Shown here one piece after another: positions 33,619 through 42,636 of a DNA stretch of 64,000 nucleotides (position 1 is the stretch's first letter; every line of letters begins with the position of its first letter). Below the pieces are notes generated by a model, which worked only from the letters and a program-made list of their open reading frames with translations, ran no database searches and was not told the DNA's origin. A program made the position numbers and the translations under genes. This DNA is from an uncultured Prevotellaceae bacterium (GTDB lineage: Bacteria > Bacteroidota > Bacteroidia > Bacteroidales > Bacteroidaceae), in NCBI GenBank assembly GCA_900315565.1, contig OMZS01000006.1, positions 45,579 to 109,578 of the forward strand, in the 5' to 3' direction.

Positions 33619-34884
33619 ATGAAACATATTATTATTCTTGGCGACGGAATGGCCGACCTTCCCGTCGAAAGACTCGGAGGGAAAACCTTACTGCAATATG
33701 CCCATAAACCCATGATGGACCAGCTGGCCCGCGAAGGCCGCTGCGGAAGGCTCATCACCGTGCCCGAAGGATTTCCTCCTGGCTCGGAGGTGGCCAACAC
33801 GGCCATTCTCGGCTACGACCTGAACAAAGTATACGAGGGTCGCGGCCCGCTGGAGGCGGCAAGCATCGGCTACGAAATGGCCGACGACGACTTTGCCATC
33901 CGCTGTAACATCATCACTCTCGACGACGGGAAAATCATTACCCACAACGGCGGCAACCTGGAAACGGCTGACGGCGACGTGCTCATAAAATATCTGAACG
34001 AGCACTTGGCCAACGACCCCGACATTGTGAGTAAATATGGCGAAAACCGCGTGCGTTTCATCACAGGCATTCAATACCGGCACCTGCTGGTCATCAGAGG
34101 CGGCAACAAGCACATCGACTGTGCCCCACCCCACGACCACCCCAACGAGCCTTGGAGAGAGCTGCTGGTAAAGCCCGAAGCCAATGCGCCCGTTGAAGCA
34201 GGGCGAATGACAGCGCAGCAAACGGCTGACCTCATCAACGAGCTGATACTCAAATCGCAGCCATTGCTCGAGGCTCATCCTTTCAACCAGGCAAGGAAAG
34301 CCAGAGGCGAACGTCAGGCTAACAGCATCTGGCCCTGGAGTGGCGGCTATCGGCCATCCATGGAAACGCTCATGCAACAATTCCCGCAAATCAAGAAGGG
34401 CGCAGTTATTTCGGCTGTCGATTTGATTCGCGGCATCGGCCATTACGCAGGCCTTGACATCATCGAGGTGGAAGGTGCCACGGGTCTGGCCAACACCAAC
34501 TACGAGGGGAAGGCCGAGGCGGCCATCAAAGCCCTGCGCCAAGGCGACTTCGTGTTTGTGCATGTGGAAGCCAGCGACGAAGCCGGCCACGACGGCGACC
34601 TGGAACTGAAGCTCCGCACCATTGAATATCTTGACCAGAGGCTCATCAAGCCCATCTTCGACGAGGTTCAGACGTGGGAAGAGCCAGTCTGTATCGCTGT
34701 GCTGCCCGACCACCTGACGCCTGTCGAGAAACGCATTCACGTGGGCGAGCCTGTGCCGTTTGTCATTTGGCACCGTGACATTGAGCCCGACAGCGTTCAG
34801 CGTTACGACGAAGTGTCGTGCGTCAGCGGAAGCTATGGAATGCTCCGCCTGCGCCAATTCATGGAAGAACTGATGAAATATTAA
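33619..34884 (+). CDS. ApgM-type alkaline-phosphatase-superfamily enzyme; probable homoserine kinase
   Basis: 421 residues of the archaeal-type cofactor-independent phosphoglycerate mutase family: IIILGDGMADLPVERLGG (metal-binding Asp), FPPGSEVANTAILGYD (catalytic Ser region), EGRGPLEAASIG, PHDHPNEPWRELL, NSIWPWSGGYRP, HVEASDEAGHDGD (metal ligands) and LPDHLTPVEKRIH. It lies exactly between thrA and thrC, and no GHMP-type thrB is in the window. Comparative and mutant work in Bacteroidetes has linked this family, in this position, to homoserine phosphorylation. I therefore favour homoserine kinase over glycolytic mutase. The fold assignment is firm; the activity is inference from family knowledge and context. 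Confidence 0.85.
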   Translation: MKHIIILGDGMADLPVERLGGKTLLQYAHKPMMDQLAREGRCGRLITVPEGFPPGSEVANTAILGYDLNKVYEGRGPLEAASIGYEMADDDFAIRCNIITLDDGKIITHNGGNLETADGDVLIKYLNEHLANDPDIVSKYGENRVRFITGIQYRHLLVIRGGNKHIDCAPPHDHPNEPWRELLVKPEANAPVEAGRMTAQQTADLINELILKSQPLLEAHPFNQARKARGERQANSIWPWSGGYRPSMETLMQQFPQIKKGAVISAVDLIRGIGHYAGLDIIEVEGATGLANTNYEGKAEAAIKALRQGDFVFVHVEASDEAGHDGDLELKLRTIEYLDQRLIKPIFDEVQTWEEPVCIAVLPDHLTPVEKRIHVGEPVPFVIWHRDIEPDSVQRYDEVSCVSGSYGMLRLRQFMEELMKY

Positions 34885-34898
34885 AAAGAAACCCCGAT

Positions 34899-36215
34899 AT
34901 GCAATACTACAGCACCAACAAAAAGGCCCCCATGGCCGACCTGCATAAGGCAGTGGTGAAAGGACTGGCCGAAGACCGCGGTCTCTACATGCCCGAAACC
35001 ATCCATAAGCTGCCTAAAGAGTTTTTCGACAACATTCAGGACATGTCGTTTCAGGACATTGCCTACAACGTGGCCAGCGCTTTCTTCGGCGAGGACGTTG
35101 ACCAGGACGCGCTTCAGGAAATAGTCTTCGACACGCTGCGCTTCGACTGCCCCGTGGTGAAAGTCTGCGACAACATCTACGCCCTGGAGCTGTTCCATGG
35201 CCCCACGCTTGCCTTCAAGGATGTGGGCGCACGCTTCATGGCGCGCCTGCTGCAATACTTCATCAACATGGACTGTGAGCAACAGGTGAATGTGCTCGTG
35301 GCCACCAGCGGCGACACCGGCTCGGCCGTGGCCAACGGATTTCTTGGCGTCGAGGGCATTCACGTCTATGTGCTCTATCCCAAAGGCAAGGTGAGCCCCA
35401 TTCAGGAATGCCAGTTCACCACGCTCGGACAGAACATCACCGCCATCGAGGTTGACGGCGTATTCGACGACTGTCAGGCGCTGGTGAAGGCAGCTTTCAT
35501 GGACGATGAACTGAACAAGCACATGAAGCTCACTTCGGCCAACTCCATCAACGTGGCACGATTCTTGCCGCAGGCATTCTACTACTTCAATGCCTACGCA
35601 AGGATGAAAGAAATTGTGAATTGTGGGGCTTCTGATAGCCAGTCTTTGGTCATGTGCGTGCCAAGCGGAAACTTTGGCAACATCTGCTCGGCGCTGTTCG
35701 GCCACGAGATGGGACTGCCCATCAAGCGTTTCATTGCTGCCAACAACGCCAACGACGTGTTCTACAACTACTTGCAGACCGCCCAATACGAGCCCAAAGC
35801 CTCCATTCAAACGCTGGCCAACGCCATGGACGTAGGCGACCCGAGCAACTTCGCCCGCATCTACGACCTCTACGGCGGCTCTCACGAGCGCATCAGCGGT
35901 CTCATCAGCGGAGCCACCTACAGCGACGACCAGATTCGCGAAACCATGCGCCAATGCTACGCCGAAACGGGCTACGTGCTCGACCCCCACGGGGCATGCG
36001 GCTATCGCGCTCTGAAGGAACAGCTGCGCGAAGGCGAAGTGGGCGTGTTTTGCGAGACGGCCCATCCCGCCAAATTCAAGGAGAAAGTGGATGAAATTCT
36101 GGGCATCGACACGCCCATCCCCGACCGGCTGGCCGCTTTCATGAAAGGCGAAAAGCAAAGCGTGGCCATGACCAAGGACTTTGCCGACTTCAAAGCCTAT
36201 CTGATGAAACAATAA
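34899..36215 (+). CDS. thrC: Threonine synthase
   Basis: 438 residues, starting at the ATG of MQYYSTNKKAP, the conserved N-terminus; upstream in-frame codons overlap the preceding gene and are not conserved. PLP enzyme converting O-phosphohomoserine to threonine. Visible are FHGPTLAFKDVGARFMARLL (PLP lysine), VATSGDTGSAVANGFLG, SVNSINxARxxPQ-type TSANSINVARFLPQ and CVPSGNFGNICSALFGHEMGLP. It lies 14 bp after the apgM-like gene and is followed by a strong terminator. Confidence 0.96.
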   Translation: MQYYSTNKKAPMADLHKAVVKGLAEDRGLYMPETIHKLPKEFFDNIQDMSFQDIAYNVASAFFGEDVDQDALQEIVFDTLRFDCPVVKVCDNIYALELFHGPTLAFKDVGARFMARLLQYFINMDCEQQVNVLVATSGDTGSAVANGFLGVEGIHVYVLYPKGKVSPIQECQFTTLGQNITAIEVDGVFDDCQALVKAAFMDDELNKHMKLTSANSINVARFLPQAFYYFNAYARMKEIVNCGASDSQSLVMCVPSGNFGNICSALFGHEMGLPIKRFIAANNANDVFYNYLQTAQYEPKASIQTLANAMDVGDPSNFARIYDLYGGSHERISGLISGATYSDDQIRETMRQCYAETGYVLDPHGACGYRALKEQLREGEVGVFCETAHPAKFKEKVDEILGIDTPIPDRLAAFMKGEKQSVAMTKDFADFKAYLMKQ

Positions 36216-36220
36216 AAAAA

Positions 36221-36262
36221 AGAAACGCGTCACGGAGTATCCCATGACGCGTTTCTTTTTTA
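36221..36262 (+). terminator. Terminator of the thr operon
   Basis: AGAAACGCGTCA / TGACGCGTTTCT perfect 12-bp stem, 12-nt loop, T-run. Confidence 0.93.
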
Positions 36263-36407
36263 TTATTTATCGCGCTGTTTGCGCAAACGACACCCCTGTT
36301 TGTTTCTACACTTTATCACTTTTTTGCGAATAAAAATACCAAAATGACCAAAAAAGAGGCAAAAATTGACTTTTTTCTGCTTTTTCTTTAAAAAAACTAA
36401 CAAAATG

Positions 36408-36438
36408 TTTGGCGGTTCGAAAATTATATATAACTTTG
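36408..36438 (+). promoter_or_regulatory. gdhA promoter
   Basis: TTTGGCGGTT starts at 36408; after TTTG a 19-nt spacer and TAACTTTG (36431-36438). The extended -33 form resembles those of tRNA-Lys and the small RNA. Confidence 0.75.
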
Positions 36439-36514
36439 CAACCGATTTTAAAAATCAAACAACAATTGATCATTATTTTTAAGGTAATAAATAACAAAAC
36501 AAAAGATTGAAATT

Positions 36515-37852
36515 ATGAATGCAGCACAAGTTGTAGAGCAGCTCAAGCAGCGCTTCCCTAATGAGCCGGAGTACATCCAGGCAGTGTCACAGGTTCTTCC
36601 CACCATCGAAGAAGAGTACAACAAACACCCAGAGTTCGAGAAGGCTAACCTCATCGAGCGCCTGTGTATTCCCGATCGCATTTGCGAGTTCCGCATCACT
36701 TGGGTTGACGACAAGGGTAACGTTCAGACAAACATGGGATACCGTATCCAGCACAACAACGCCATTGGCCCGTACAAAGGCGGCCTGCGCTATCACAAGA
36801 GTGTGAACCTGGGTATCCTGAAATTCCTTGCCTTCGAGCAGACTTTCAAAAACTCACTCACCACGCTCCCCATGGGCGGTGCCAAGGGTGGCAGCGACTT
36901 CTCGCCCCGCGGTAAGAGCGATGCTGAGGTGATGCGTTTCTGCCAGGCTTTCATGAACGAGCTTTATCGCCACATTGGTCCCGACGAGGACGTTCCTGCT
37001 GGCGACATCGGCGTAGGCGGACGCGAAGTGGGCTATCTGTTCGGACAGTACAAGAAACTCACCCACCAGTTCCAGGGTGTGCTCACCGGTAAGGGAATCC
37101 AGTTTGGTGGTTCGCTCATCCGTCCCGAGGCAACAGGTTACGGCACCGTTTATTTCCTCACTTCCATGCTTGCTACTCGCGGCATAGAACTGGCTGGCAA
37201 GAAAGTGCTTATTTCGGGTGCTGGCAACGTGGCTCAGTATGCTGCCGAGAAATGTCTACAACTGGGTGCTACCGTGCTGACCATGAGCGACTCTGACGGT
37301 TACATCTACGATCCCGACGGAATCGACCGTGCCAAGCTCGACTACATCATGGAACTGAAGAACGTGGAGCGCGGACGTATCAAGGAGTATGTGGAGGAAT
37401 ATCCCACAGCCCAGTATCACGCTGGCAAGCGCCCCTGGTACGAGAAGGCCGACATTGCCCTGCCTTGCGCTACTCAGAACGAAATCAACGGCGACGAGGC
37501 TGCCGCCCTGGTGAAGAACGGTGTTATTGCCGTTGCCGAGGGTGCCAACATGCCTACCCTGCCCGAGGCTATCAAGATTTTCCAGGATGCCAAGCTGCTC
37601 TACTCTCCTGGTAAGGCCAGCAACGCCGGTGGTGTATCGGTGAGCGGACTGGAGATGAGCCAGAACTCTGAGCGCCTGAGCTGGACTGCCAAGGAGGTTG
37701 ACGACTATCTGAAGCGCATCATGAACGACATTCACGAGAACTGCGTGAAGTACGGTACCGAGAAAGACGGCTACATCAACTACGTGAAAGGTGCCAACGT
37801 GGCCGGCTTCATGAAGGTGGCCAAGGCCATGATGGCTCAGGGCATCGTATAA
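36515..37852 (+). CDS. gdhA: NADP-specific glutamate dehydrogenase
   Basis: 445 residues, usual for the hexameric NADP form that assimilates ammonia into glutamate. Signatures: NMGYRIQHNNAIGPYKGGLRYH, FEQTFKNSLTTLPMGGAKGGSDFSP (catalytic Lys region), VPAGDIGVGGREVGYLFGQYKK, GKKVLISGAGNVAQYAAEK (nucleotide-binding loop), SNAGGVSVSGLEMSQNS. Monocistronic, with its own promoter and terminator. It has strong codon bias typical of a highly expressed gene. Confidence 0.97.
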   Translation: MNAAQVVEQLKQRFPNEPEYIQAVSQVLPTIEEEYNKHPEFEKANLIERLCIPDRICEFRITWVDDKGNVQTNMGYRIQHNNAIGPYKGGLRYHKSVNLGILKFLAFEQTFKNSLTTLPMGGAKGGSDFSPRGKSDAEVMRFCQAFMNELYRHIGPDEDVPAGDIGVGGREVGYLFGQYKKLTHQFQGVLTGKGIQFGGSLIRPEATGYGTVYFLTSMLATRGIELAGKKVLISGAGNVAQYAAEKCLQLGATVLTMSDSDGYIYDPDGIDRAKLDYIMELKNVERGRIKEYVEEYPTAQYHAGKRPWYEKADIALPCATQNEINGDEAAALVKNGVIAVAEGANMPTLPEAIKIFQDAKLLYSPGKASNAGGVSVSGLEMSQNSERLSWTAKEVDDYLKRIMNDIHENCVKYGTEKDGYINYVKGANVAGFMKVAKAMMAQGIV

Positions 37853-37934
37853 ACACGCGCAGAGAACGTGTAATCACACAACAACGCGCAAACAAACCAA
37901 ACACAACGCAAAACACAATCTGAATAAAGTGCGA

Positions 37935-37968
37935 GAGCCGCGGGTAAAGATACCTGCGGCTCTTTTTT
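37935..37968 (+). terminator. Terminator of gdhA
   Basis: GAGCCGCGGGTA / TACCTGCGGCTC with one G-U, a 4-nt loop, then six T. Confidence 0.92.
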
Positions 37969-37984
37969 CACGCCGATATTTTAT

Positions 37985-38245
37985 TCATGTAGAGGTGCGG
38001 AGGAAAAGGTGAGCACGCAGAGATATAATCTCACACAGAGGAAAGGGAGGATACAGAGGCAGCGACCTCCGGTCGCTTGACTCATTAACTCCTAATTTCT
38101 CCTAAACTCTATCATTATACTCTTAACCCTCAAAAAACCTCCGCGCCTCTGCGTGAAAGAAATATGAAAACGTGAAAAAGAACCTCTGTTCCTCTGTTCC
38201 CTCTGTGTGAGAATTATCTCTGAGCGAGAATATCCCTCTGAGTGA
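37985..38245. repeat. Dispersed CACGCAGAG / CTCTGTGTGAG repeat field, copy 1
   Basis: Words such as GAGCACGCAGAGA, TCTCACACAGAGGAA, CCTCCGCGCCTCTGCGTG and CCTCTGTTCCCTCTGTGTGA form a degenerate inverted structure. A closely related field lies at 49264-49572. No coding potential. It fills most of the 700-bp gap 37853-38556 together with small RNA copy B. Confidence 0.7.
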
Positions 38246-38259
38246 GAGAAAGCGCTAAC

Positions 38260-38352
38260 AAAAAAATGCCCGGCTCTTCGCAGAGCCGGGTCACTTAACC
38301 TCAATAGGTATTAGTCTTCGTTTTAAGGTAAAAAGATTGTATTCAGGATAAC
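38260..38352 (-). ncRNA. Putative small RNA, copy B
   Basis: Minus strand. A -33/-7 promoter (38358-38389) is followed by CCGTTATCCTGAATACAATC, TTTTTACCTTAAAACGAAG, ACTAATACCTATTGAGG and a terminator stem CCCGGCTCT / AGAGCCGGG (38269-38290) plus CATTTTTTT. The 5' ~55 nt are almost identical to copy A at 30163, while the terminator stem is unrelated. There is no start codon in the shared part. It lies between gdhA and glnS, pointing away from glnS. Confidence 0.68.
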
Positions 38353-38357
38353 GGCTG

Positions 38358-38389
38358 CAAAGGTAAAGGTTTTTCTATTCTCTGGCAAA
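38358..38389 (-). promoter_or_regulatory. Promoter of putative small RNA copy B
   Basis: Minus strand TTTG (38386-38389, in TTTGCCAG), a 20-nt spacer, TACCTTTG (38358-38365). Confidence 0.7.
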
Positions 38390-38504
38390 TAAAACGGCAA
38401 CAATTAATGACTCGATTTTGTAAAAAAAACAAAAAACAAGGAAAAACCTGCATGAGAAACACGCATTTGTGGGGCAAATGCTCGTTTTTGTTCAGTTTTG
38501 TTGT

Positions 38505-38512
38505 TACCTTTG
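38505..38512 (+). promoter_or_regulatory. -7 element of glnS
   Basis: TACCTTTG, 44 bp before the glnS ATG; a correctly spaced -33 is not obvious. Confidence 0.45.
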
Positions 38513-38556
38513 CATGCAAATAACATAATTACACATATTTTTATTATATACGACAC

Positions 38557-40320
38557 ATGGCAGAAATGAAGGAAAACACCGGTGAAGAAAGGCGCAGCCT
38601 TAGCTTCGTGGAACAAATTGTTGAAAAAGATCTGGCCGAGGGCAAAAACGGCGGACGCATTCAGACACGTTTCCCGCCCGAACCCAACGGCTATCTGCAC
38701 ATAGGCCACGCCAAGGCCATTGCCATGGACTTTGGCATCGCCAAAAGGTATGGCGGCATCTGCAACCTGCGATTCGACGATACCAACCCCGTGAAGGAGG
38801 ACACCGAATATATTGAGAGCATCGAGCACGACATCAAATGGCTCGGATTCGAGTGGGCCAACGTCTATTATGCCAGCGACTATTTCCAGGAGCTCTGGGA
38901 CTTTGCTGTGTGGCTCATTAAGCAGGGCCGCGCTTATGTGGACGAGCAGAGCGCCGAGGTGATTGCCCAACAGAAAGGCACCACCACCAGCCCAGGCACC
39001 AACTCGCCCTTCCGCGACAGACCCGTGGAGGAAAACCTGCGCCTGTTTGAGTTCATGAATAGCGGCCAATGCGAGCCGGGAACGCTTGTTCTACGTGCAA
39101 AAATCGACATGGCTCACCCCAACATGCTCTTCCGCGATCCGCTCATCTACCGCGTGCTCAACATTCCGCACGTGAAGACGGGTGACAAATGGAACGCTTA
39201 TCCCATGTACGACTTCACCCACGGACAGAGCGACTATCTGGAGGGGGTTACCCACTCGCTCTGCACGTTGGAATTTGTGGAGCACCGTCCCCTTTACGAC
39301 CTGTTCGTCACCTGGATGAAAGAGTATAAGGGCGAAACCGACAACATAGAAGACAACCGCCCGCGTCAGACCGAGTTCAACAAGCTGAACCTGAGCTATA
39401 CACTCATGTCGAAGCGCAACCTGCTGGCGCTGGTCAACGAGCATCTGGTGAGCGGATGGGACGACCCGCGAATGCCCACCATCTGCGGATTCCGCCGGCG
39501 CGGATACAGCCCTGAGAGCATACAGAAATTCATCGACAAGATTGGCTATACCACCTACGACGCGCTCAACGAAATGGCGCTGCTCGAAAGTGCCGTGCGC
39601 GACGACCTCAACGCAAGGGCCATCAGAGTAAGTGCCGTGCTCAACCCCGTAAAGGTGGTCATCACCAACTATCCCGAAGGCCAGATTGAACAGCTCACCG
39701 CCGTGAACAACCCCGAGAACGAGGCCGATGGCGAACACTGCGTGGAGTTCGGCCGCGAACTGTGGATTGAACGCGACGACTTTATGGAGGTGGCCGAGAA
39801 GAAATTCATGCGACTGGCCCCCGGCAAGGAGGTGAGGCTGAAAAATGCCTATATCATTAAGTGCAACGAGGAGAACTGCTGTGAGAAAGATGCCGACGGC
39901 AACGTCACCACCATCTACTGCACTTACGACCCCGACTCGCGAAGCGGAATGCCTGGTTCCAACCGCAAGATTAAGGGCAAGACGCTGCATTGGGTGAGCT
40001 GCCAGCACGCCGTCAAGGCCGAGGTGCGCCTGTACGAGCGTCTGTGGAAGGTGGAGAACCCGCGCGACGAGCTGGCCGCCATACGCGAACAGCAGCAATG
40101 CGACGCCGTTACCGCCATGAAGCAGATTATCAACCCCGACAGCCTCAGCACTCTGAGCAACTGCTACATTGAGCCCTTCGCCGCACAGATGAAGCCAGGG
40201 CAGTATCTGCAGTTCCAGCGCATTGGATATTTCATGGCCGATGCCGACTCAACACCCGAGCACCCCGTGTTCAACAAAACGGTAGGGCTAAAAGACACCT
40301 GGGCAAAACAAAACCGATGA
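38557..40320 (+). CDS. glnS: Glutamine-tRNA ligase
   Basis: 587 residues. Class I synthetase charging tRNA-Gln. RFPPEPNGYLHIGHAKA carries the HIGH motif near residue 48, followed by NLRFDDTNP, YPMYDFTHGQSDYLEGVTHSLCTLEF, and LMSKRNLLALV as the KMSKS equivalent; the GDDPRMPTICGFRRRGY-type segment is SGWDDPRMPTICGFRRRGY. The C-terminal beta-barrel anticodon-binding region ends TVGLKDTWAKQNR. The stop codon overlaps the next start (ATGA), which indicates translational coupling. Confidence 0.97.
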   Translation: MAEMKENTGEERRSLSFVEQIVEKDLAEGKNGGRIQTRFPPEPNGYLHIGHAKAIAMDFGIAKRYGGICNLRFDDTNPVKEDTEYIESIEHDIKWLGFEWANVYYASDYFQELWDFAVWLIKQGRAYVDEQSAEVIAQQKGTTTSPGTNSPFRDRPVEENLRLFEFMNSGQCEPGTLVLRAKIDMAHPNMLFRDPLIYRVLNIPHVKTGDKWNAYPMYDFTHGQSDYLEGVTHSLCTLEFVEHRPLYDLFVTWMKEYKGETDNIEDNRPRQTEFNKLNLSYTLMSKRNLLALVNEHLVSGWDDPRMPTICGFRRRGYSPESIQKFIDKIGYTTYDALNEMALLESAVRDDLNARAIRVSAVLNPVKVVITNYPEGQIEQLTAVNNPENEADGEHCVEFGRELWIERDDFMEVAEKKFMRLAPGKEVRLKNAYIIKCNEENCCEKDADGNVTTIYCTYDPDSRSGMPGSNRKIKGKTLHWVSCQHAVKAEVRLYERLWKVENPRDELAAIREQQQCDAVTAMKQIINPDSLSTLSNCYIEPFAAQMKPGQYLQFQRIGYFMADADSTPEHPVFNKTVGLKDTWAKQNR

Positions 40321-41720
40321 CCGACGAATACTTCAACAGCAAGGAATTCAAACATATTCTGGCAGAGTATGAGGAATCCGAAAAGACGGGGCAGCCCGTC
40401 TTTTTGGACGCTGACGACTTTACCGACATCGCCGAGTACTACCACAACATGGGCGACATGCAGAAGGCCACCGAAGTGATCAATCTGGCCGCCAGCATGC
40501 ACCCCGGAGCAGCCGCACCCCTCATCTTCAAGGCGCGCGTGGCCTTGCTCAAACAAGACAACCCACGGCTGGCCGACGAGATAGCAGAGCAGATAAGCGA
40601 CAAAACCGACCTTGACTACTACTACATCAAGGCCGAAATCATGATTGCCGAAGACAGAATAGAAGAGGCCAACGCCTACTTGGAAGAGAAATACGAATGT
40701 ATTGACGACGTGGAGCAGGAAGACTACATACTCGACGTGGTAACTCTCTTCATAGACTACGAGCTGCTCGACGAGGCCAACGAATGGATTCAGCGCGCCG
40801 AGGAAACTGACTCGCTCGACTACAAAGAACTCATGGGAAGAATTCTCATGGGCAAGGGGAAATACTCGGAAAGCGAACAGCTCTTCAACGAGCTGCTCGA
40901 CCAAAACCCCTACTCCACTCTCTACTGGAACTATCTGGCCTCGCTGCAACTGATGAGCAACCACATAGAGGACTCCATCACCAGCAGCGAATACTCCATT
41001 GCCATCAACCCCAACGACGACGAGGCGCTGCTCAACAAAGCCAACGCGCTTTTCAGCCTTGGCAATTTTGAAGAGGCGCTGGACTATTATCAGCGGTTCA
41101 CAAAGCTGCGCCCTGACGAGGATGCCGGCGAAATGTACCAAGGAATAGCCTTGCTGAGCATGAACCGACTGGAGGAGGCTGTGGAACACCTGAAAAAGGC
41201 AGAACAACTGTCTGGCGACACGTCGCCCAACCACGTGGAAATTTGTCAGGAACTGGCCTTCACGCTGAGCCGCTTGCACCGTATGGACGAGGCTCTGATG
41301 TACGTCAACCTGACCGACACGCTGGTGTGCGACCACGACGAGATGATGGTACTACGAGGACACGTGCTGCTAGAAAACGGTCAATACGAAGAAGCCCAGC
41401 GATGTTTCAGCGAAGCCGTGAAGTCATCGTCGGCATCTCCGCACATCTACCTGCGCATAGCCATCTCGGTCTACGACAACGGCTACAACAAACTGGCCTA
41501 CAAGATGTTTGCAATACTATTAAATTCGGTTGACGACAAGTGGTATGAGGGCTACTCCTACATGGCGCTCTGTTGCAAAGACCTGGGCAAGCGCAACGAA
41601 TATCTGAAATATCTCAAGAAAGCCTGCCAGCTAAATCCGTGGGAAGCCCGCACCGTACTGGGCGAGTATTTCCCCCCTGAAATGCCGCCAGAAGAGTACT
41701 ACAACTACGAAACAAAGTGA
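40317..41720 (+). CDS. Tetratricopeptide repeat protein
   Basis: 467 residues, acidic, without signal peptide, so cytoplasmic. About a dozen TPR-type helical pairs run throughout (ALLNKANALFSLGNFEEALDYYQRF, MYQGIALLSMNRLEEAVEHLKKAEQL, VLRGHVLLENGQYEEAQRCFSEAV, WYEGYSYMALCCKDLGKRNEYLKYL). It overlaps glnS by 4 bp. The partner is unknown; coupling to a tRNA synthetase is an association only. Confidence 0.85.
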   Translation: MTDEYFNSKEFKHILAEYEESEKTGQPVFLDADDFTDIAEYYHNMGDMQKATEVINLAASMHPGAAAPLIFKARVALLKQDNPRLADEIAEQISDKTDLDYYYIKAEIMIAEDRIEEANAYLEEKYECIDDVEQEDYILDVVTLFIDYELLDEANEWIQRAEETDSLDYKELMGRILMGKGKYSESEQLFNELLDQNPYSTLYWNYLASLQLMSNHIEDSITSSEYSIAINPNDDEALLNKANALFSLGNFEEALDYYQRFTKLRPDEDAGEMYQGIALLSMNRLEEAVEHLKKAEQLSGDTSPNHVEICQELAFTLSRLHRMDEALMYVNLTDTLVCDHDEMMVLRGHVLLENGQYEEAQRCFSEAVKSSSASPHIYLRIAISVYDNGYNKLAYKMFAILLNSVDDKWYEGYSYMALCCKDLGKRNEYLKYLKKACQLNPWEARTVLGEYFPPEMPPEEYYNYETK

Positions 41721-41744
41721 AGAATCAAAAAGAAAACCCAACTC

Positions 41745-41861
41745 AAAATTGCAAAATAGTAACATTGTGAAATTGTATAATAGCAACATTGTGAAATTGT
41801 AAAATTGTGAAATAAAAACAATTGTGAAATAGAGAAATAAGTATAATTGTGAAATAAAAAC
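41745..41861. repeat. Low-complexity AAATTGTGAAATTGTA spacer before dedA
   Basis: Words AACATTGTGAAATTGTA and TAATTGTGAAATAAAAAC repeat up to the dedA start codon. The same word family precedes the gene at 11458. Confidence 0.7.
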
Positions 41862-42485
41862 ATGAACTGGATAACAACACTTTTGGGAAACCTCAACTAC
41901 AGCACCATCACTTTTCTGATGCTACTCGAGAGCACCGTGGTGCCCGTGCCTTCTGAACTGGTAGTGGCTCCCGCCGCCTACCATGCCGCCGGAGGCAATC
42001 TGAACATATTTTTGGTGATACTCTTTGCCACCATTGGTGCCGACCTGGGGGCTAGCATCAACTATGCAGCAGGCTATTGGCTGGGACGGCCCGTCATTTA
42101 CAAGTTCGCCAATTCGAAATGGGGAAAACTATGTCTGCTCAACCAGCAAAAAGTGGAACATAGCGAAAAGTATTTCAACGACCACGGCATGGTGGCCACC
42201 ATCACCGGACGACTCATTCCCGGCATACGCCACCTCATCTCCATTCCCGCAGGACTATCGAAGATGAATTATTGGAAATTCCTGCTCTACACCACCCTCG
42301 GCGCAGGCGTATGGAACATCATTCTGGCCGCCCTCGGATGGTGGTTCCACAGTTTCGTGCCCGAAAACCAGCTGACAGAAAAAATCGTGGAGTACGGCGA
42401 CTATATTAAATGGGGAATCATAGCCCTCGTCGTACTCGCAGTTATCATCTTCTGCGTGAAGAAGTTTGCAGGAAAGAAGGGTTAG
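41862..42485 (+). CDS. DedA-family membrane protein
   Basis: 207 residues with several membrane segments. Family marks: FLMLLESTVVPVPSELVV near residue 20 (re-entrant loop region), LFATIGADLGASINYAAGYWLGRP, and GRLIPGIRHLISIPAGLSKMNYWKF (the conserved GRFxPxxR-type motif). DedA proteins are lipid scramblases/flippases linked to undecaprenyl or phospholipid recycling; a role in lipid transport is known only for some members. It is convergent with the lipid kinase gene across an inverted repeat. Confidence 0.9.
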   Translation: MNWITTLLGNLNYSTITFLMLLESTVVPVPSELVVAPAAYHAAGGNLNIFLVILFATIGADLGASINYAAGYWLGRPVIYKFANSKWGKLCLLNQQKVEHSEKYFNDHGMVATITGRLIPGIRHLISIPAGLSKMNYWKFLLYTTLGAGVWNIILAALGWWFHSFVPENQLTEKIVEYGDYIKWGIIALVVLAVIIFCVKKFAGKKG

Positions 42486-42494
42486 TAGAAAAAA

Positions 42495-42605
42495 GCGGAA
42501 GTTAGCGGGAGTTAGTGGAAGTTAACAAGCCTTCGGCTTGTGGAGTTAGCGGACAATAGCTTTCCAAAAGAGAACTATCTTCCGCTAACTCCCGCTAACT
42601 TCCGC
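42495..42605. repeat. Long inverted repeat between convergent dedA and lipid kinase genes
   Basis: Arms 42495-42520 and 42580-42605 are complementary over 26 bp with one mismatch and are built from GCGGAAGTTA and GCGGGAGTTA words. The loop contains another hairpin ACAAGCC / GGCTTGT. Further TTCCGATAA words follow to 42635. A bidirectional 3' end is plausible. Confidence 0.75.
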
Positions 42606-42636
42606 TAACTCCCGATAACTTCCGATAATTCCCGCC

